This document shows, one piece after another, positions 50,201 through 62,000 of a stretch of 64,000 bases of DNA. The position numbers and the translations under genes were made by a program. The number at the start of each line of letters is the position of its first letter. The stretch's first letter is position 1. The notes under the pieces are model-generated. The model made no database searches and had not been told where the DNA came from. It saw only the letters and a program-made list of their open reading frames with translations. The stretch spans positions 162,602 through 226,601 of the forward strand of contig WFMF01000286.1 in the NCBI GenBank assembly GCA_011033025.1, given 5' to 3'. The DNA comes from Beroe forskalii (taxonomy: Eukaryota; Ctenophora; Nuda; Beroida; Beroidae).

Positions 50201-53200
50201 GTTCAAGACTAAATTCTCAATAAAGAACAGATCTATGTATTGAAATTTCCTGAAATACTGAAATTCCAGAATTCCCTAATAAAATCTGAAGCCCAAATAT
50301 ATCGAAAAATATTTATGAAAAGGGAGAATCCCTTGTCAATCCATCTGCGATGAGATAAAACTAAATAGGAACATGAGAGGAGACTTGCTCCTAGATCCTC
50401 TCACTGACAGAAGTACAATAGACTTTTTGTTCATTCTGATCACATCCCGGCATTCCTCGTTACTCTTCTCAGTAGTGAGTTCTGCAATCCTCCTTAAAAG
50501 GCCTGTGTTTGAGGAGCCATTACTCCTGATGTACTGTACACGTATGAAGCTACACTTCTCAACCTGGATAACACGTTGCTCATATTCCTTCTTCTTGATG
50601 TTCTTATGTTGGGTGTAAACTGATTTAATGTTGCAAGGTCCTTGTCAGAGACAACATTAGGATGAAAGATTCTGACATCGAATCGTCTTCTGGGAATATG
50701 CCAGTCGCTCCTAATACCGAGTGCATCCCTAAACTCCTCCTTGTTCATCTGAGAGGATATCATCTTGAATCAATGAGGATATCAGTGAGCGATGCCCCTT
50801 TTCTTAGGCTAAGCTGATGGACATTTTCAGCCTGGCACTAGAAGAGGCAGATTCTATGACGGAAATCTTCCTCAACTTCCTCAATTCCTTGTCCTTCAAG
50901 GAGTCCCTAGTCACTTCAGGTTCATGCTCAGTTTGATAACCATCAAGCGTCAACTGCGCATTGGGGATAAACTTCCTCCAGATATTCTGTAATCTATACA
51001 GGAGCCTGCAACTGGAGTTCTGAACCTTCGACTCGATTTCAAAAATCAAGTCCCCAAGTCTCACAGGCAAAAATCGGCTATTTGTCTTCCTACTATCCCG
51101 GTCAGGGCCAAGTACCTATTAATCAAATGTACATGAATAACATAATGCAGTTCATGATAATACCGAACTAACCCACGAGTTCTTGGAATTCTAAGACTTA
51201 AACGCCAATTGGGCATTTGAAGGCAATGGAAATCAAGAAAAAGTAAAGTCCCCTGTCAATGCATCCGGTATGAGATTGAACGAAATCTCTGAAATCGGAA
51301 TTTCGCGTTTGTGAGAAGATTTGCCCCGAGATCCCCTCACTGACACGAGAACACTTTTCAGAAGTGCGAAGGACAGTTTTGTTCGCATCATACTGATAAC
51401 GTCTCGGTATTCTTCGTTTGTCTTCTCAGCAATTAGTTCTGCAAGCTTCTTATGAAACACCTGTGCTTGTGGAGCCATCCCTCCTGACGTGCTGTACACG
51501 AGGGGTGTAAAGCTGCACTTCTCCACCTGGATGACACGTTGCTCATAGTCCCTCTTCTTGATGTTCTCGTGCTGGGTGTAGACCGACTTGATGTCGCGAT
51601 CCTTGTAGGTGTCAGCGTTTGGATGGAAGATTCTGACATCGAACATCGTCCTCTGGAAAGGTCCCCACAACCCTCGAGCAGAAATGTCGAGGCGAGCTCT
51701 CTCCTCCGTGTTCCCTTGGACTGTCTGACTAGAGTCAATCGGGATCAACTCAGGCTCAGTTTTAACGTCATGGCAAACTTCCGTAGAAACGCAGCATTTG
51801 TGTCACGAATCTTGTTGTGTCTGAAGATCAAGTAGCCACCATTTTTACAAATCAAGGTGTGGTCTACAGAGTTCTTCTTGCCACAAACACAAAATGCTGG
51901 GATGTTAGGAATTTGCCAGCCGTTTCTCAGCCTGAGTGCATCCCGAAACTCTTCCTTGTTCAGCACCCATCCAAGTGAACCTAGGGGAAGAACAGAAAGC
52001 CATGCCCCGGCACCCTTCTCTTGAGCCAGGGTGATCGATCTTTTCAGCCTTTCATCAGAAGAGTTGGATACGATGGCAGAGATCCTCCTCAGCAGCCTCA
52101 CTTCCTTGTCCTTCAAGCAATCACTAGTCACCTCGGCCACAGCACCAGCCTGATACCCATCAAGAGATGACTCTTGACCAATGATTAACTCCTTCAGATT
52201 GTCTGTGATTTTCACAGAAGCCTGGAATTCGAATTCTGATCCTTCGACCGGGTTCGAAATACCAAGCCCACCAAGTCTCACAGGCAACGTGAACAAGTCT
52301 CTCCCGTATCCGAGATCTGTCTCCCTATTATTGCTGGTAGAAAGCACTGTCGAATAGCATCTTCCAAAGGACGAAACAGTTCTGAAATTCCGGGTATGGT
52401 CCTCTGAACAAAAGTCCACCTGTGGCACAGCGCTTTCGTATAAGCAGTGTAGGCAGCTTGTGGATCGTCCCTACCTATTTCCGCTAACTGCTCTACGTCC
52501 TTCACCCACTTGGCCACCTTGTCCATCACATAACTCTTCCTGAACACCTCTGAAGATCTGTTTCGCAGTCTGATAGCAGTCCTCCTTCACAATCAAAACA
52601 GTTTTCGAGGGCTTAGGGTGATATCCATACCCAGGCCCCCTAACGCACAGAGTGTCCCACCACTTCTTGATCTCATCAAGTTTCCCAGCTGCGGTTGAAT
52701 CGTCTGCATACCATATCTGCTTACAAGCAGATGGATCAACAGCAGATGACAGCTCTGTGATAAGTGGCTTGACGCCCAGTGCGTAGAAAGCCATAGCAGC
52801 GACATCCCCCTGTGTGCAGCCCTCATGAGATCCCAGGTACTCCACCGTCTGTCCATCATTCACAACAAGCATTGCCGGGCTCTGGTAGGTTTTGGCTATG
52901 AACTGATGGAAGGGCGGACATAGCTGTCTGATGTTGTGAACTGCCAGCTCTCTGTTGATGGTGTTGAAAGCGTTGTCTGCATCCACCAGCAGAACGCCCT
53001 GAGTCTCTGGCAACTCCCATTGTCCTCGAGTTGCGTGGATGGAAGCCTCAATACCAGCCTTCAGCCCAGCACATGTCTGCAGTGGTCCTGCAGCATCCTG
53101 GATGTCAGATTTCAGAACATTGATGACAAGCTTGCCCACAATCCGCCTGAGCACCTCACCAACTCCCACTGGTCGTACTCCAATCTGCCCTCGCTTATCG

Positions 53201-56200
53201 TTGCCCTTGTCTAGGGGGATAAGGCGGCAAGCCAGGAGTTCTTCCAGAGCAGTTGGGCTGATATGTTTGGTACTGATTGAGTTTGCCAGCTCTGCAATGG
53301 CTTCGCACAGCTTCTCAGATGCTTTCCCGTAGGACTTGCAGCACAGAATATGCTTCCATTCCTCAGCATCAATGAGAGTGGGTCCACCAGAGCCGTGCAG
53401 AGTCTTGGCAACTTTGCAGACCAACTGAGCATCAATTTGTTCGAAGATGACTGGCTGTGGTTCTGGGGCATCGATGTCCAGCTTAAGCTGCGAGGGCGCT
53501 GGTTTGCCATCAGGGTGTTTGCATGCAAGAACAGTTCTAACATTACGTGTCAGCTTATGCACACCCCTGACATCGCTATTGTTGTCTATCAGCCTAATAG
53601 CTTTGCCTACTTGCCCCTGCAACATCAGCCTAGTAAACGGTTGACCTTACCTAATACTCTAAGGTAAGGTCAGCAATTAAAATATTCACTCATCGATTCA
53701 TTCCTTAACAGCCCTCTTAGTTTCTCATTTCATGTTACCTCCAGCTCACTGTCTCTAAGTATCAGCCAGCTCAAGCACTGTAATTACAAATAGGTAGGCA
53801 TCACATGTTCGATGTCTTTGTTTATCATGTCACGCGCGCGCGTTAGGCTCGGTTTACCTGAATTTGTGGAAGGCGCAACAAGTTTTATACAAGAGCGCCA
53901 GCGCGCAGTCGTTTATTATTTACACTGCGCGCGCGCACGTACTGGAGACCTGGCTATATATACAGATTGTACTCTATACTGTGTATATTGTACTTTGGGT
54001 GTTCACGTTTAATTGTCAGGCAAATTCAACATCCGATAGCAATACATATATAGATCTGGGAAAGTTCCTATTTGCCGAAATTAGACACAAGATACTTCGT
54101 TATCTCAAGTTTGATAATGATCAATGAAACTGAGAAATCTAGTAACTAACTCCTAGTAACTATTAACTCTTAGTAACTAGTAATATTATTTCTAGTAACT
54201 AACACCCTAGTATTTCAGTTCGACAGTGACACTGACGCCCTACTACACCCTTCCTTGGCACATGTACATTGTGCCCTTCCTCATCGTCATTTCGATCTGC
54301 TTCCTTCTCATGTTCATCTTCCTGGTCAGTAGATACCTTGCTCTATTGACCTCCGTCCAGTGTTCCCCATCACCTGTCGTACTATTGACACCCATCACCT
54401 GTCGTACTATTGACACCCATCATATGTCGTACTATTGACACGCATCACCTGAATTGAAGTTCTATTGACACGTCATGTTAATCGGCCGTGTTGTTTTCGC
54501 GCGTGCTGTATACGTATAACCATCACTGATGGAGTTACGAAACCAGAGATGGAGTTATATAAACACGCGCGAAAGTCTCTCTCTAAAAACTCCATCAGTA
54601 GATTTCAAAAGTCCATCAGTAGATTTCGAAAGTCCATCTCTAGATTTATATTCGGATTCTGACACGCTGAATTACCGAATGTTACAAAAGTTAATTAATC
54701 ATGCTTACACTGTTTATTTACCCTGCTTATTTACCCTGCTTATTTACCCTGTCTATTTACCCTGTCTATTTACCCTGTCTATTTACCCTGTATTGTTTAC
54801 CCTGTTTTACCTGACCCATTTACCGTATTAAACAAAGATACACATGCAGAGTAACGAACACCAAATACCAATCAACACATTGTAATTACTGTGTACATTT
54901 GCAAACCGTTATATGTTAGACAAGTATGTCACGTGACGTCTGATCGTAACAAAGGTATAGAATGGAATGTGGCTGCTATACAATTGCAATTCCAAAAAGC
55001 GATGTGCACCATGAGCGGTGCCTCTTTAGTGTACACTATGTTTGGTCGGACGTGTTCAGTGTTCACAACACATTTCGATGTATTGGTCTGTTGCTGCTGA
55101 TTTATACATACTCAATTATGTTGTACTCCTACAATGATCATTCAAATGTGAGTGGATTCTTGAGAATGTGAGAAAGTGTGTGTGTGTGTGTGTGTGTGTG
55201 TGTATTAGTGTATTGAATATTCATTTCGTGATTGTAATTGTATCTTTTCGATTTGTCTGTAGTCTGTACATTGATTTTGCAGAAGTTCATCGAAATGAAC
55301 GTTTTGATGGATCTTTGTTGATTGCTGCCTTTTGAAAATATCTTCAAAATGTACAAATGTGAAATCTAAGATTGATAATTTAATGAGGTGTGCTGTTCAA
55401 GGTGCTAAATCTGTTCATTTTATGCTTACTTCAAATCGGCCGTGTATATACTATATAACCACGCGCCAAGAGAGAGACTTTTGATCTTCACATATAGCAC
55501 TCACTGGCGTTCGTACTATATGAGCAATTAGACACTCACTGCGTTCGCGCGTGGCGAATTGCAAAAGTCTCTCTCTAGTCGCGTGGTTATATAGTCTATA
55601 TTTCCTAATTATGGTTCCCTAATATTCTCTAAAAGCTGAGGTAATCAGGAATGCTAACAATATCGCAGGTAATAAAGAAAGTGCGTCGCTACCAGAGGCG
55701 CAGACGTCAGAGGTTGCCGGCATCAAAGCTCAAGAAACTCAAAATCATCATTTACACTGAGTCGGACGACTATGACATGTGCGCTATTTGCCTTGATGAC
55801 TTTGAGGACGGTGATAAATTGAGGATTTTACCTTGCAACCACGGTAAGTTTCATATCCATGTAACCATGACATGATAGTTCCATGGTTATTTCCTTCTAA
55901 GCTTCTATTGAAGAGCGTCATGTCTCTGATCGTGGTAGAATGTAGTTTGCAGTTAACGTCCGAAGTCCAGACGAATGTCCGTTGCAAACGGATGTTATAG
56001 CAATTAAACCGGTCAGAATCGTCCGCAGTTCGGACTATTTAGCTAAATCTTCCTAGCTGTCCTTTCTCCCCTATCATTTCAAATTTTTTGATTAATAGTC
56101 CTTGATTCGGACTATTTAGCTAAATCTGTATCATAGCTGTTCCTCCCTCCTTGATTAGATAACCAAACATAGAAGAATGTCTCCTCTCTTCTGTGCAATC

Positions 56201-56610
56201 TGCCCCCAGGCTGAGGTTGTTTTACTCCGCAATCTTCCCCCAGGCTGAGGATGTTTAATCCGCAATCTAACCCCAGGCTGAGGTTGTTTTACTCCGCAAT
56301 CTTCCCCCAGGCTGAGGTTGCTTTATTCCGCAATCTGCCACCAGGCTGAGGATGTTTTAATCCGTAATTTCCCCCAGGCTACCACTCGCACTGCATAGAC
56401 CCGTGGCTGACTAAGGCACGGCGGACGTGTCCGTGCTGCAAGCAGGCGGTGTTCCCGGAGGAACGAGGCCAGGTGGAAACACCCCCCGAAGAAGAGAGCC
56501 CCCACTCGTCCCCCTCAGTTTCTTACGACAGTGCGGCAGAGCCCCTCAACCTGGCCCCCAACGTGGTGGAGTCTCCCGACGAGAGCACGCCGCTAGTTCG
56601 ACACGTGTAG
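44208..56610 (+). CDS. PA-TM-RING E3 ubiquitin ligase, copy B (RNF13/RNF167-like)
   Basis: Nine exons: 44208-44273, 45841-45930, 46118-46267, 49016-49094, 49613-49653, 49889-49938, 54219-54324, 55669-55843, 56378-56610; the same 990 coding bases and, as far as I can read, the same 329-residue protein as copy A. I found seven coding differences, all third-position or otherwise synonymous (for example TCG/TCA in exon 3, ATA/ATT and GTT/GTG in exon 7, CTT/CTA and GTG/GTT near the stop). All domains of copy A (signal peptide, PA, TM, RING-H2, acidic tail) are intact. Introns are longer because of transposons. It could be a true paralogue under strong purifying selection or a second haplotype placed in tandem by assembly. 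Confidence 0.9.
44528..45716. mobile_element. Non-autonomous hAT-like transposon
   Basis: TIRs TAGGGTTTCCA and TGGAAACCCTA (perfect 11 bp), target-site duplication ACTGGTAA on both sides (44520-44527 and 45717-45724); copy A shows the single site at 26230-26237. Subterminal ATCTAGATAA-type motifs repeat at both ends, as transposase-binding repeats do in hAT elements. 1189 bp; longest frame 82 residues, no transposase. Confidence 0.9.
46396..46790. mobile_element. hAT-like MITE with CAGGCCCGTAG ends
   Basis: TIRs CAGGCCCGTAG and CTACGGGCCTG, perfect; 8-bp duplication CATGGTTG (46388-46395, 46791-46798). Copy A holds the unfilled site near 26898-26908. 395 bp; GC-rich subterminal part with a GGGGGGCTGCAGCCCCCC palindrome; no ORF. 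Confidence 0.92.
46825..47070. repeat. GTACAC/GTGTAC repeat array in intron 3 (copy B)
   Basis: Shorter counterpart of 26944-27235, with units such as ACTGTGTACAATGTAC. It follows the hAT MITE by about 35 bp. Confidence 0.85.
48715..48945. repeat. UG-rich array near exon 4 acceptor (copy B)
   Basis: Counterpart of 28869-29320, about half its length, ending 70 bp before the acceptor at 49016. Confidence 0.85.
50310..51090 (-). pseudogene. Decayed retrotransposon fragment (copy B, old insertion)
   Basis: Counterpart of 31641-32530. Fragments RIFHPN, VYSTSGVMAP, EFRDALGIRSDWHIP and EVTRDSLKDKELRKLRKI correspond to the C-terminal half of the element at 51106-53667, in broken frames. Confidence 0.75.
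51106..53667 (-). mobile_element. 5'-truncated non-LTR retrotransposon with reverse transcriptase and restriction-like endonuclease
   Basis: Copy-B-only insertion between GGTCAG at 51100-51105 and 53668-53673; copy A has the empty site at about 32564. The minus-strand ORF starts at the element edge (about 53660; first ATG 53625) and breaks into frames 53625-52471, 52547-52278, 52428-51745 and 51748-51233. RT motifs: LLVDADNAFNTINRE (motif A), HEGCTQGD (motif B), IWYADDST (catalytic YADD). Downstream a CxC-x7-H-x3-C finger (CVCGKKNSVDHTLIC) precedes a domain with RLDISARGLWGPFQ and FDVRIFHPNA, and YSTSGGMAP, as in R2-like elements with a PD-(D/E)xK nuclease. Known lineage features suggest target-primed retrotransposition; this copy is dead through frameshifts. 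Confidence 0.82.
54482..55600. mobile_element. Copy-B-only insertion with inverted-repeat ends
   Basis: Absent from copy A (break near 33345). Inner hairpin 55440-55600: TATACTATATAACCACGCG facing CGCGTGGTTATATAGTCTAT, with GAGAGAGACTTTT / AAAAGTCTCTCTC. Left part shows a related ATATAAACACGCGCGAAAGT. Includes a 13-14 bp array TATTTACCCTGTC (about 54713-54830) and a TG microsatellite (55176-55203). No transposase. Confidence 0.65.
56185..56377 (+). repeat. Acceptor-like minisatellite before last RNF exon (copy B)
   Basis: About five units of CAATCTTCCCCCAGGCTGAG-type ending at the functional acceptor (56375-56377). Half the copy number of copy A. Confidence 0.85.
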
Positions 56611-56790
56611 ACTCCTGGGCCGCTAGTGCGACACGTGCAGACTCCGGAGTCATAAGACACAAGTGCGACACGTGTAGACGTCTCAAACATTAGTGCGACA
56701 CATGTAGAATCCTGAGAAATTAGTGCGACACGTGCAGACTCCTGGGCCATTAGTGTGACATTTTCGACAATCTTCAGACTTAGTGCGACA
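56595..56790 (+). repeat. Stop-codon-derived minisatellite in RNF 3' UTR (copy B)
   Basis: Counterpart of 34806-34990; about five units containing CGACACGTGTAG or CGACACGTGCAG. Confidence 0.85.
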
Positions 56791-58246
56791 TTTCGTATTG
56801 CCAATCACTCAATAAGACAGGCGTTATGTACATGATCAATATTTTTATCAAAAGCAGTGTCCCTTTGTTCTTGGAAATAGAACGAACTTGCTTGCACCGG
56901 AAATGGAAATGAGAAATCATTTTGACTTTGGTGATCTGTTCATCTAGCATTTATTTAGAATGTTTAAATTCTGTTCAAGCCGTAACAGCCAATGCCAAGA
57001 TTCGAATGATTCTAGTATTATAATCACCCTTTACACAGTGGGAACGCAGGTTAAATTGAACCAAGTGTCTTTTGATCACAAACCAAGTACACCCCATGTG
57101 CGTCGTAGCACGCTGCGTATAAAAAAGTCGAGCCCTCTAGTGTGCAAAAACATAAAACGGCTTTGATCCTGAATACCGATTTTGTTGACGAATTTGTTAC
57201 TTAAGGAAGGCGTTTGAAGATGTTCGATTGTTTGAAATACGTTTGATTATTACTTTGCATAACAGGCAGCTGAATATTTATATAGTGAACTTGCAGTGAA
57301 TTGATTAAAGTGGCTACGTCCAGTAATTTCAACTTCTTCTTTTTTTAAACATCCGAGTGCTGCTTCATTTCACAGAAATACCTGATAGCTAGTAGTGCCT
57401 GGTATTAACTATGAGATGAGTTCCCATAACGAAACTTAATTTCTTACAACAGTAATGCAGGTGTCGTGATATCTTTGATTCCCTGATCGATTCCGAAATT
57501 TACACAAGAGCGCCATTTTGTACGAACGTTAATTTATACTGAGTGAAGCAATCGACTTGAAACTTTCCCGATGATAATGCACAATGCGGCGACTCTTGTG
57601 CAATTTTTTTTCACAAAATCATTCCACTTTCGTATACCATATTTTTAATTGCATGTTGGAATATGAAATTCTTATCAAGCCAAAAATATTTATTACAATT
57701 AGTGGACTGTGGAGCTATTTTATAGTTTCGATCACATTTTACCGTGTATGAAATGCACTTTTAAATGTATTCTTTATCCGGAGAACACCTCTTTCCACTT
57801 CATCAGAGACAGACAATATGCCGAGCCAATCATTGTCAAGAACTTGAAGTGTCCCGCCATCCCAATATCATTTGTTTTCATGTTTCACGGCTGCTGATGA
57901 AGTGTACTGAGGTGCATATCCCAACGAAGTGGTTAAGGTATTGCCATGTTCAGAACAATGTGGTATCAATAATTTGAGTATGTTGATTAATAGCGTTATG
58001 GAGGATATTTTGAATGAAATGATCTTCAATAAAGCTTCGATAAATTTTACAATTTTATTCCTGATTTAAAAGCTGAACTGATTGAATTTGATTGAATTGA
58101 CTAGTAACATATCGAGGTGAAGAAGGCTCGGTAGGAGAGCAGTATATCACTCAGCGGTTTACGCATATATTGTATGTGCAGATTCCTCGTTGTCGAACGA
58201 ATTAAACGATGTAGGACTCGCTGACGCCAGCCGTGATGAAATAATG
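56791..58246. other. 3' flank of RNF-like gene B
   Basis: Nearly identical to 34991-36445. No gene apart from the short conserved chance frame near 57709-57897. Confidence 0.5.
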
Positions 58247-58530
58247 GGTATGTCTCCCATATAAACGGCTCTGAGTGACGTCACAGATCGAAACGTCAAT
58301 TTTTTTGCCCTAACCAGGACCCTGGTTAGGGCAATTTTTCTGTATCCTAAACCTAACCATTGCCCTAACCATAACCCTCACCTTAATCCTTATCCTAAAC
58401 CTAACTAATCCTGACCCTAAACAGAACCCTAACCTCACTGCTTAAAGCGCTAGATGCGCTTAATTATATTTTTCTGAGTGACGTCATTGTCATAGATAAT
58501 GAAGGCTCCCGTTTATATGGGAGACTGACC
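58247..58530. mobile_element. MITE carrying telomere-like repeats, 8-bp target-site duplication
   Basis: Ends GGTATGTCTCCCATATAAAC and GGTCAGTCTCCCATATAAAC (inverted) match with two differences. AAATAATG flanks both sides (58239-58246, 58531-58538) and occurs once in copy A near 36452, so this is a hAT-type insertion after duplication. The interior has GCCCTAACCAGGACCCTGGT palindrome and a degenerate CCCTAA-rich stretch (58340-58435). Confidence 0.88.
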
Positions 58531-58559
58531 AAATAATGCTCTGACAACGTCTTGTATGC

Positions 58560-58895
58560 GCGGCGTTTGCTAAACACGTATACCCCTGTTTGACTTTGCG
58601 GGGCACGTACACACATGACAGTGACACCTATGAGTATGCGGGTTTAGTCTTACTCTTAGGAAGCGCGGCGTACAGATATACTTATACGCCGCGCATAGGT
58701 GTGAGTACGCGCGCCGCGTTTCCTCGTAGGATGTTACCCTACCCTCGCGCGCGGCGCAACGTTCCACATTTGGACGTCACTTTGCAACCTCGCCATCCAT
58801 TCAGAAGAAATAGACGGGGCAACGTCCGTCGACGCGTTTCCCTACGGGAAGCGCTTAAGCTTAGCGCAACGCAAACAGGGGTATACGTGTTTAAC
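58560..58895. mobile_element. Foldback of the GC-rich element (copy B)
   Basis: Counterpart of 36480-36735: GCTAAACACGTATACCCCTG at 58569, AACAGGGGTATACGTGTTTA at about 58874. The centre differs and is longer. Confidence 0.65.
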
Positions 58896-58967
58896 CGCGG
58901 CTATTCTGAGGAGGAACGACGGCACGCCGAATATGGCCATCCATAAATTGGACGTCCGCAATGAGGT

Positions 58968-59000
58968 AAGTGTCCCATATAACTCTGGCTGAGTTACGTC
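58968..59000. mobile_element. Start of a second copy of the 58247-type MITE, cut by corrupted sequence
   Basis: GGTAAGTGTCCCATATAACT then GAGTTACGTC resembles the left end of the element at 58247 (GGTATGTCTCCCATATAAAC, GAGTGACGTC). The reliable sequence ends here. Confidence 0.6.
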
Positions 59001-62000
59001 CAAAAAAAAAAAAACCCCCCCTCCCTTTTTTAAAAAAACCAAAAGGGAAAACCCAAAACCTTTTTTTAAAAAATTTTCCCCCCCCGGGAAATTTCCTTTT
59101 AAAAACCCAAATTCCCCCCTTTTTTGGGGGGGCCCCCCCTTCCCTTTTTAAAAAAAAACCCCGGTTTAAAAACCTTTGGGGTTTCCCCCCCCGGGGGAAG
59201 GGCCCCCCTTTTTTTTCCCCGGGCCCCCAAAAAAAGGGGGCCCGGTTTTTTTTGGGGGCCCCGCCCCCCGGGGCCCCCCGGGGGGGGTTTTTTTTGGGAA
59301 AAAACCCCCCCCCCCTTTTTTTTTGGGGGGTTTTTGGGGGCCCCCCAAAAAAAAAAAATTTTTTCCCCCCCCAAAACCCCAAAAAAAAAATTTTTTAATT
59401 TTTCCCCAAAAAAAGGGGGGCCCCTTCCCGGGGGGGGGGGCCCCCCCCCCCAAAAAGGGGGTTAAAAAACCTTTTAAAAAAAAAAGGAACCCCAAAAAGG
59501 GAAAACAAAAAAAAATTTTTAAAGGAAAATTTGGACGGGAAAAAAACCCAGGGGGGGGAAAAAGGATCAAAAAAAACCGGAAAAGCAAAAAAGGGGTACT
59601 CGGACCCGGGGGGAAAAAAAGGTTTTTTGGGGGAAAAAGGGGAAAAGGGGGGAAAAACAAAAAAAAAAAGGGAAAAAAAGGGGGGGTTTATTTTAAAAAA
59701 AAAAAAGGGGGTTTAAAACCCAAACCCCCAAAAAAATTTTTTTTTGGGGTTTGGGGGGGAAAAAAAAAAAGGAACCAAAAAGGGGAAAAAAAAACCCCCA
59801 ATTTTTTTTGGGGGCCCAAAAAAACAAAAATGGAAAAAAAAACCCCCCAAAAAATTTTGGGAAAAAAAAAAAAATTTTTTTTGGGGTTAAAAAAGGGTTT
59901 AAAAACCAAAAAAAAAAAACCCCAAAAAAAGGGAAAATTTGGGAAAACCCCCCCCGGGGGGAAAAAGGGAACGGGGGAAACTTTGGGTTTTTTTAAAAAA
60001 AAAAAAAGGGGGGCCCCCAAAAAAAAAAAAGGGATTTTTTGGAAAAATTGGAATTTTGGGGGAAAAAGGGAAAGGGGGGAAAAATTTTGGGAAAAAAAAA
60101 AAAAAGGGGAAAAAAAAAAAAAAAAAAGGGGGGGAAACTTTTGGGATCAAAAGGAACAAAAAATTTTTTGGGAAAAAACAGGTTTAAAAAAAACCCCCAA
60201 AAGGGGAAACAAAAAAAAAAAAAATTCCAAAAAAAAAAAATTTTTTAAAAAAACCCAAAACCCAAAACCAAAAATGGCAAAAAAAACCCCCTTTTTAAAA
60301 ACCCCAAAAACCTTTTAAAAAAAAATTTAAACCTTTTAAAATTTTGAACACGGAACAGGGTTTAGAAAAAAAATTTTTAAAAAAAAAAAAATTTTTTTTA
60401 AAAAAAACCCCCCCCAAAAAAAACAAAAAAATCGGGGGGGGAAAAAACCTTTTTTAGAAAAAAAAAAGGGGGGTTTGGTTAAACCCCCCCGGGGGAAAAG
60501 GGGAAAACCAAAAAAAAAAAACCCCTTTAAATCGGGGGGGAAAAAAATGGGGAAAAAAAAAAAAGGCCCCTTTTGGGGTTTTAAATCGGGCCCCCAAAAA
60601 AAATTTTTTAAAAAAAAATCAAAAAAAAAAAAAGGGGGGGGGGGGAAAAAAAAAATTTTTTTAAAAAAGGGAACATGGATCAAAAAAAAAAAAACCCCCC
60701 CGGATCTTAGATCAAAAAAAAAGGTTTTGGATCAAAACACTGGAAAAAGGAAAAATTTTGGAAAAAAAAGGTTTAAAAAAAAATGGAAAAAAAAAAGGCC
60801 CTTTGAAAAAAAAAAAAGGTTTAATTTGGGGGGGGTTTTTAAAAAAGGGAAACAAAAAAACAAAAAAAAAAAAAAAGGGGGAAAGGGGGCAAAAATTTTT
60901 TTTAAAAAAAAAAAAAAAAATTTTTAAAAAAGGCTTTTAAAAATTAAAAGGGAACCCTTTTTTAAAAAGGGGGGGGAAAAAAAGGGATTTTTTTGGGGGG
61001 GGGGCCCCCAAAAAGGAAAAAAGGGAACAGGGGGTTTTGGGGGGAAAAAAAAAAAAACCCCAAAAAAAAAATTTTAAAAAAAAAAATTTTCCCCCTTTTT
61101 GGGGAAACACGGAAAATTTTTAAAAGGGGGAAAAAAAAGGGAAAATTGGATGGGGGGGTTTTTTTTTAAAAAAAACCCCGGAAAAAATTTTTTAAAAAAC
61201 CCCCCCCAAAAAATTTTTAAAAAAAAATAAAAAAATTTTTTTTAAACGGGGGGGGAAAAACCCAAACAAAAACCCAAAAAAAAATTTTTGGGGAACACAG
61301 GATTTTAAATTTTAAAAAAAAATTTTTTAAATTTTTAAAAAAATTTTTTTTTAAAAAAAAAAGGGGGGGGAAAAAAAAAAGGGAAAAATTTTTTTTAAAA
61401 AAGGGGGGTTTTTTAAAAATTTTTTAAAAAAAATTTTTTCCCCAAAAAAGGGGGCCCTTTTTTTTAAAAGGGTTAAAACCCCAAAAAAAAAACCTTTTTT
61501 TAACCCAAAAATTTAAATTTGGGGGTTTTAAGGTTTTTTTTTTGGGGGGTTTTTTTTCCCCCAAAAAAAACCTTTTTCCCTATTTTTTTCCCCCCTTTTT
61601 TTGGGAAAAAGTTTTTTTTTAATTTTAAATTTGGGAATTGGACCCAAAAAAAGGGGGTTTTTTTTTTTTGGGGGGTTTTTTTTTGGGGAAAAAAACCTGG
61701 GGATCTTTGGACCCGCCCCTTTTTGGACCCGTTTGGGGTTTTTTTAAAAAAAAATTTTTTTTTTAAAAGGGGTTTTTTTGGCCCAAAAAAAAGGGTTTTT
61801 TTTTTGGGCCCCCGGGGGAAAACCCCCCTTTTTTAAAGCCCGGTTCCAAAAATTTTAATTAACCGGGGTTTTAAAATTTTTTTAAGGGGGGAAAATCCCC
61901 CAAAAACCCCTTTTTTGGCCCAAAAAAACCCCCCTTTTCCCCCCTTTTTAAAATTTTTGGTTTTTTTTTTTCCCAAGGTTTTTTTCCCTTTTTTTAAAAC

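Larger units (their letters stand above)
39957..58967. repeat. Segmental duplication, copy B
   Basis: Second copy of the 19345-36943 segment, same orientation, 1.4 kb longer because of its own insertions (42641-42873, 44528-45716, 46396-46790, 51106-53667, 54482-55600, 58247-58530) and lacking those specific to copy A. Confidence 0.9.

Noticed and set aside
53350-53667. Plus-strand frame over the retrotransposon
   Set aside because: Antisense shadow of the reverse transcriptase frame.
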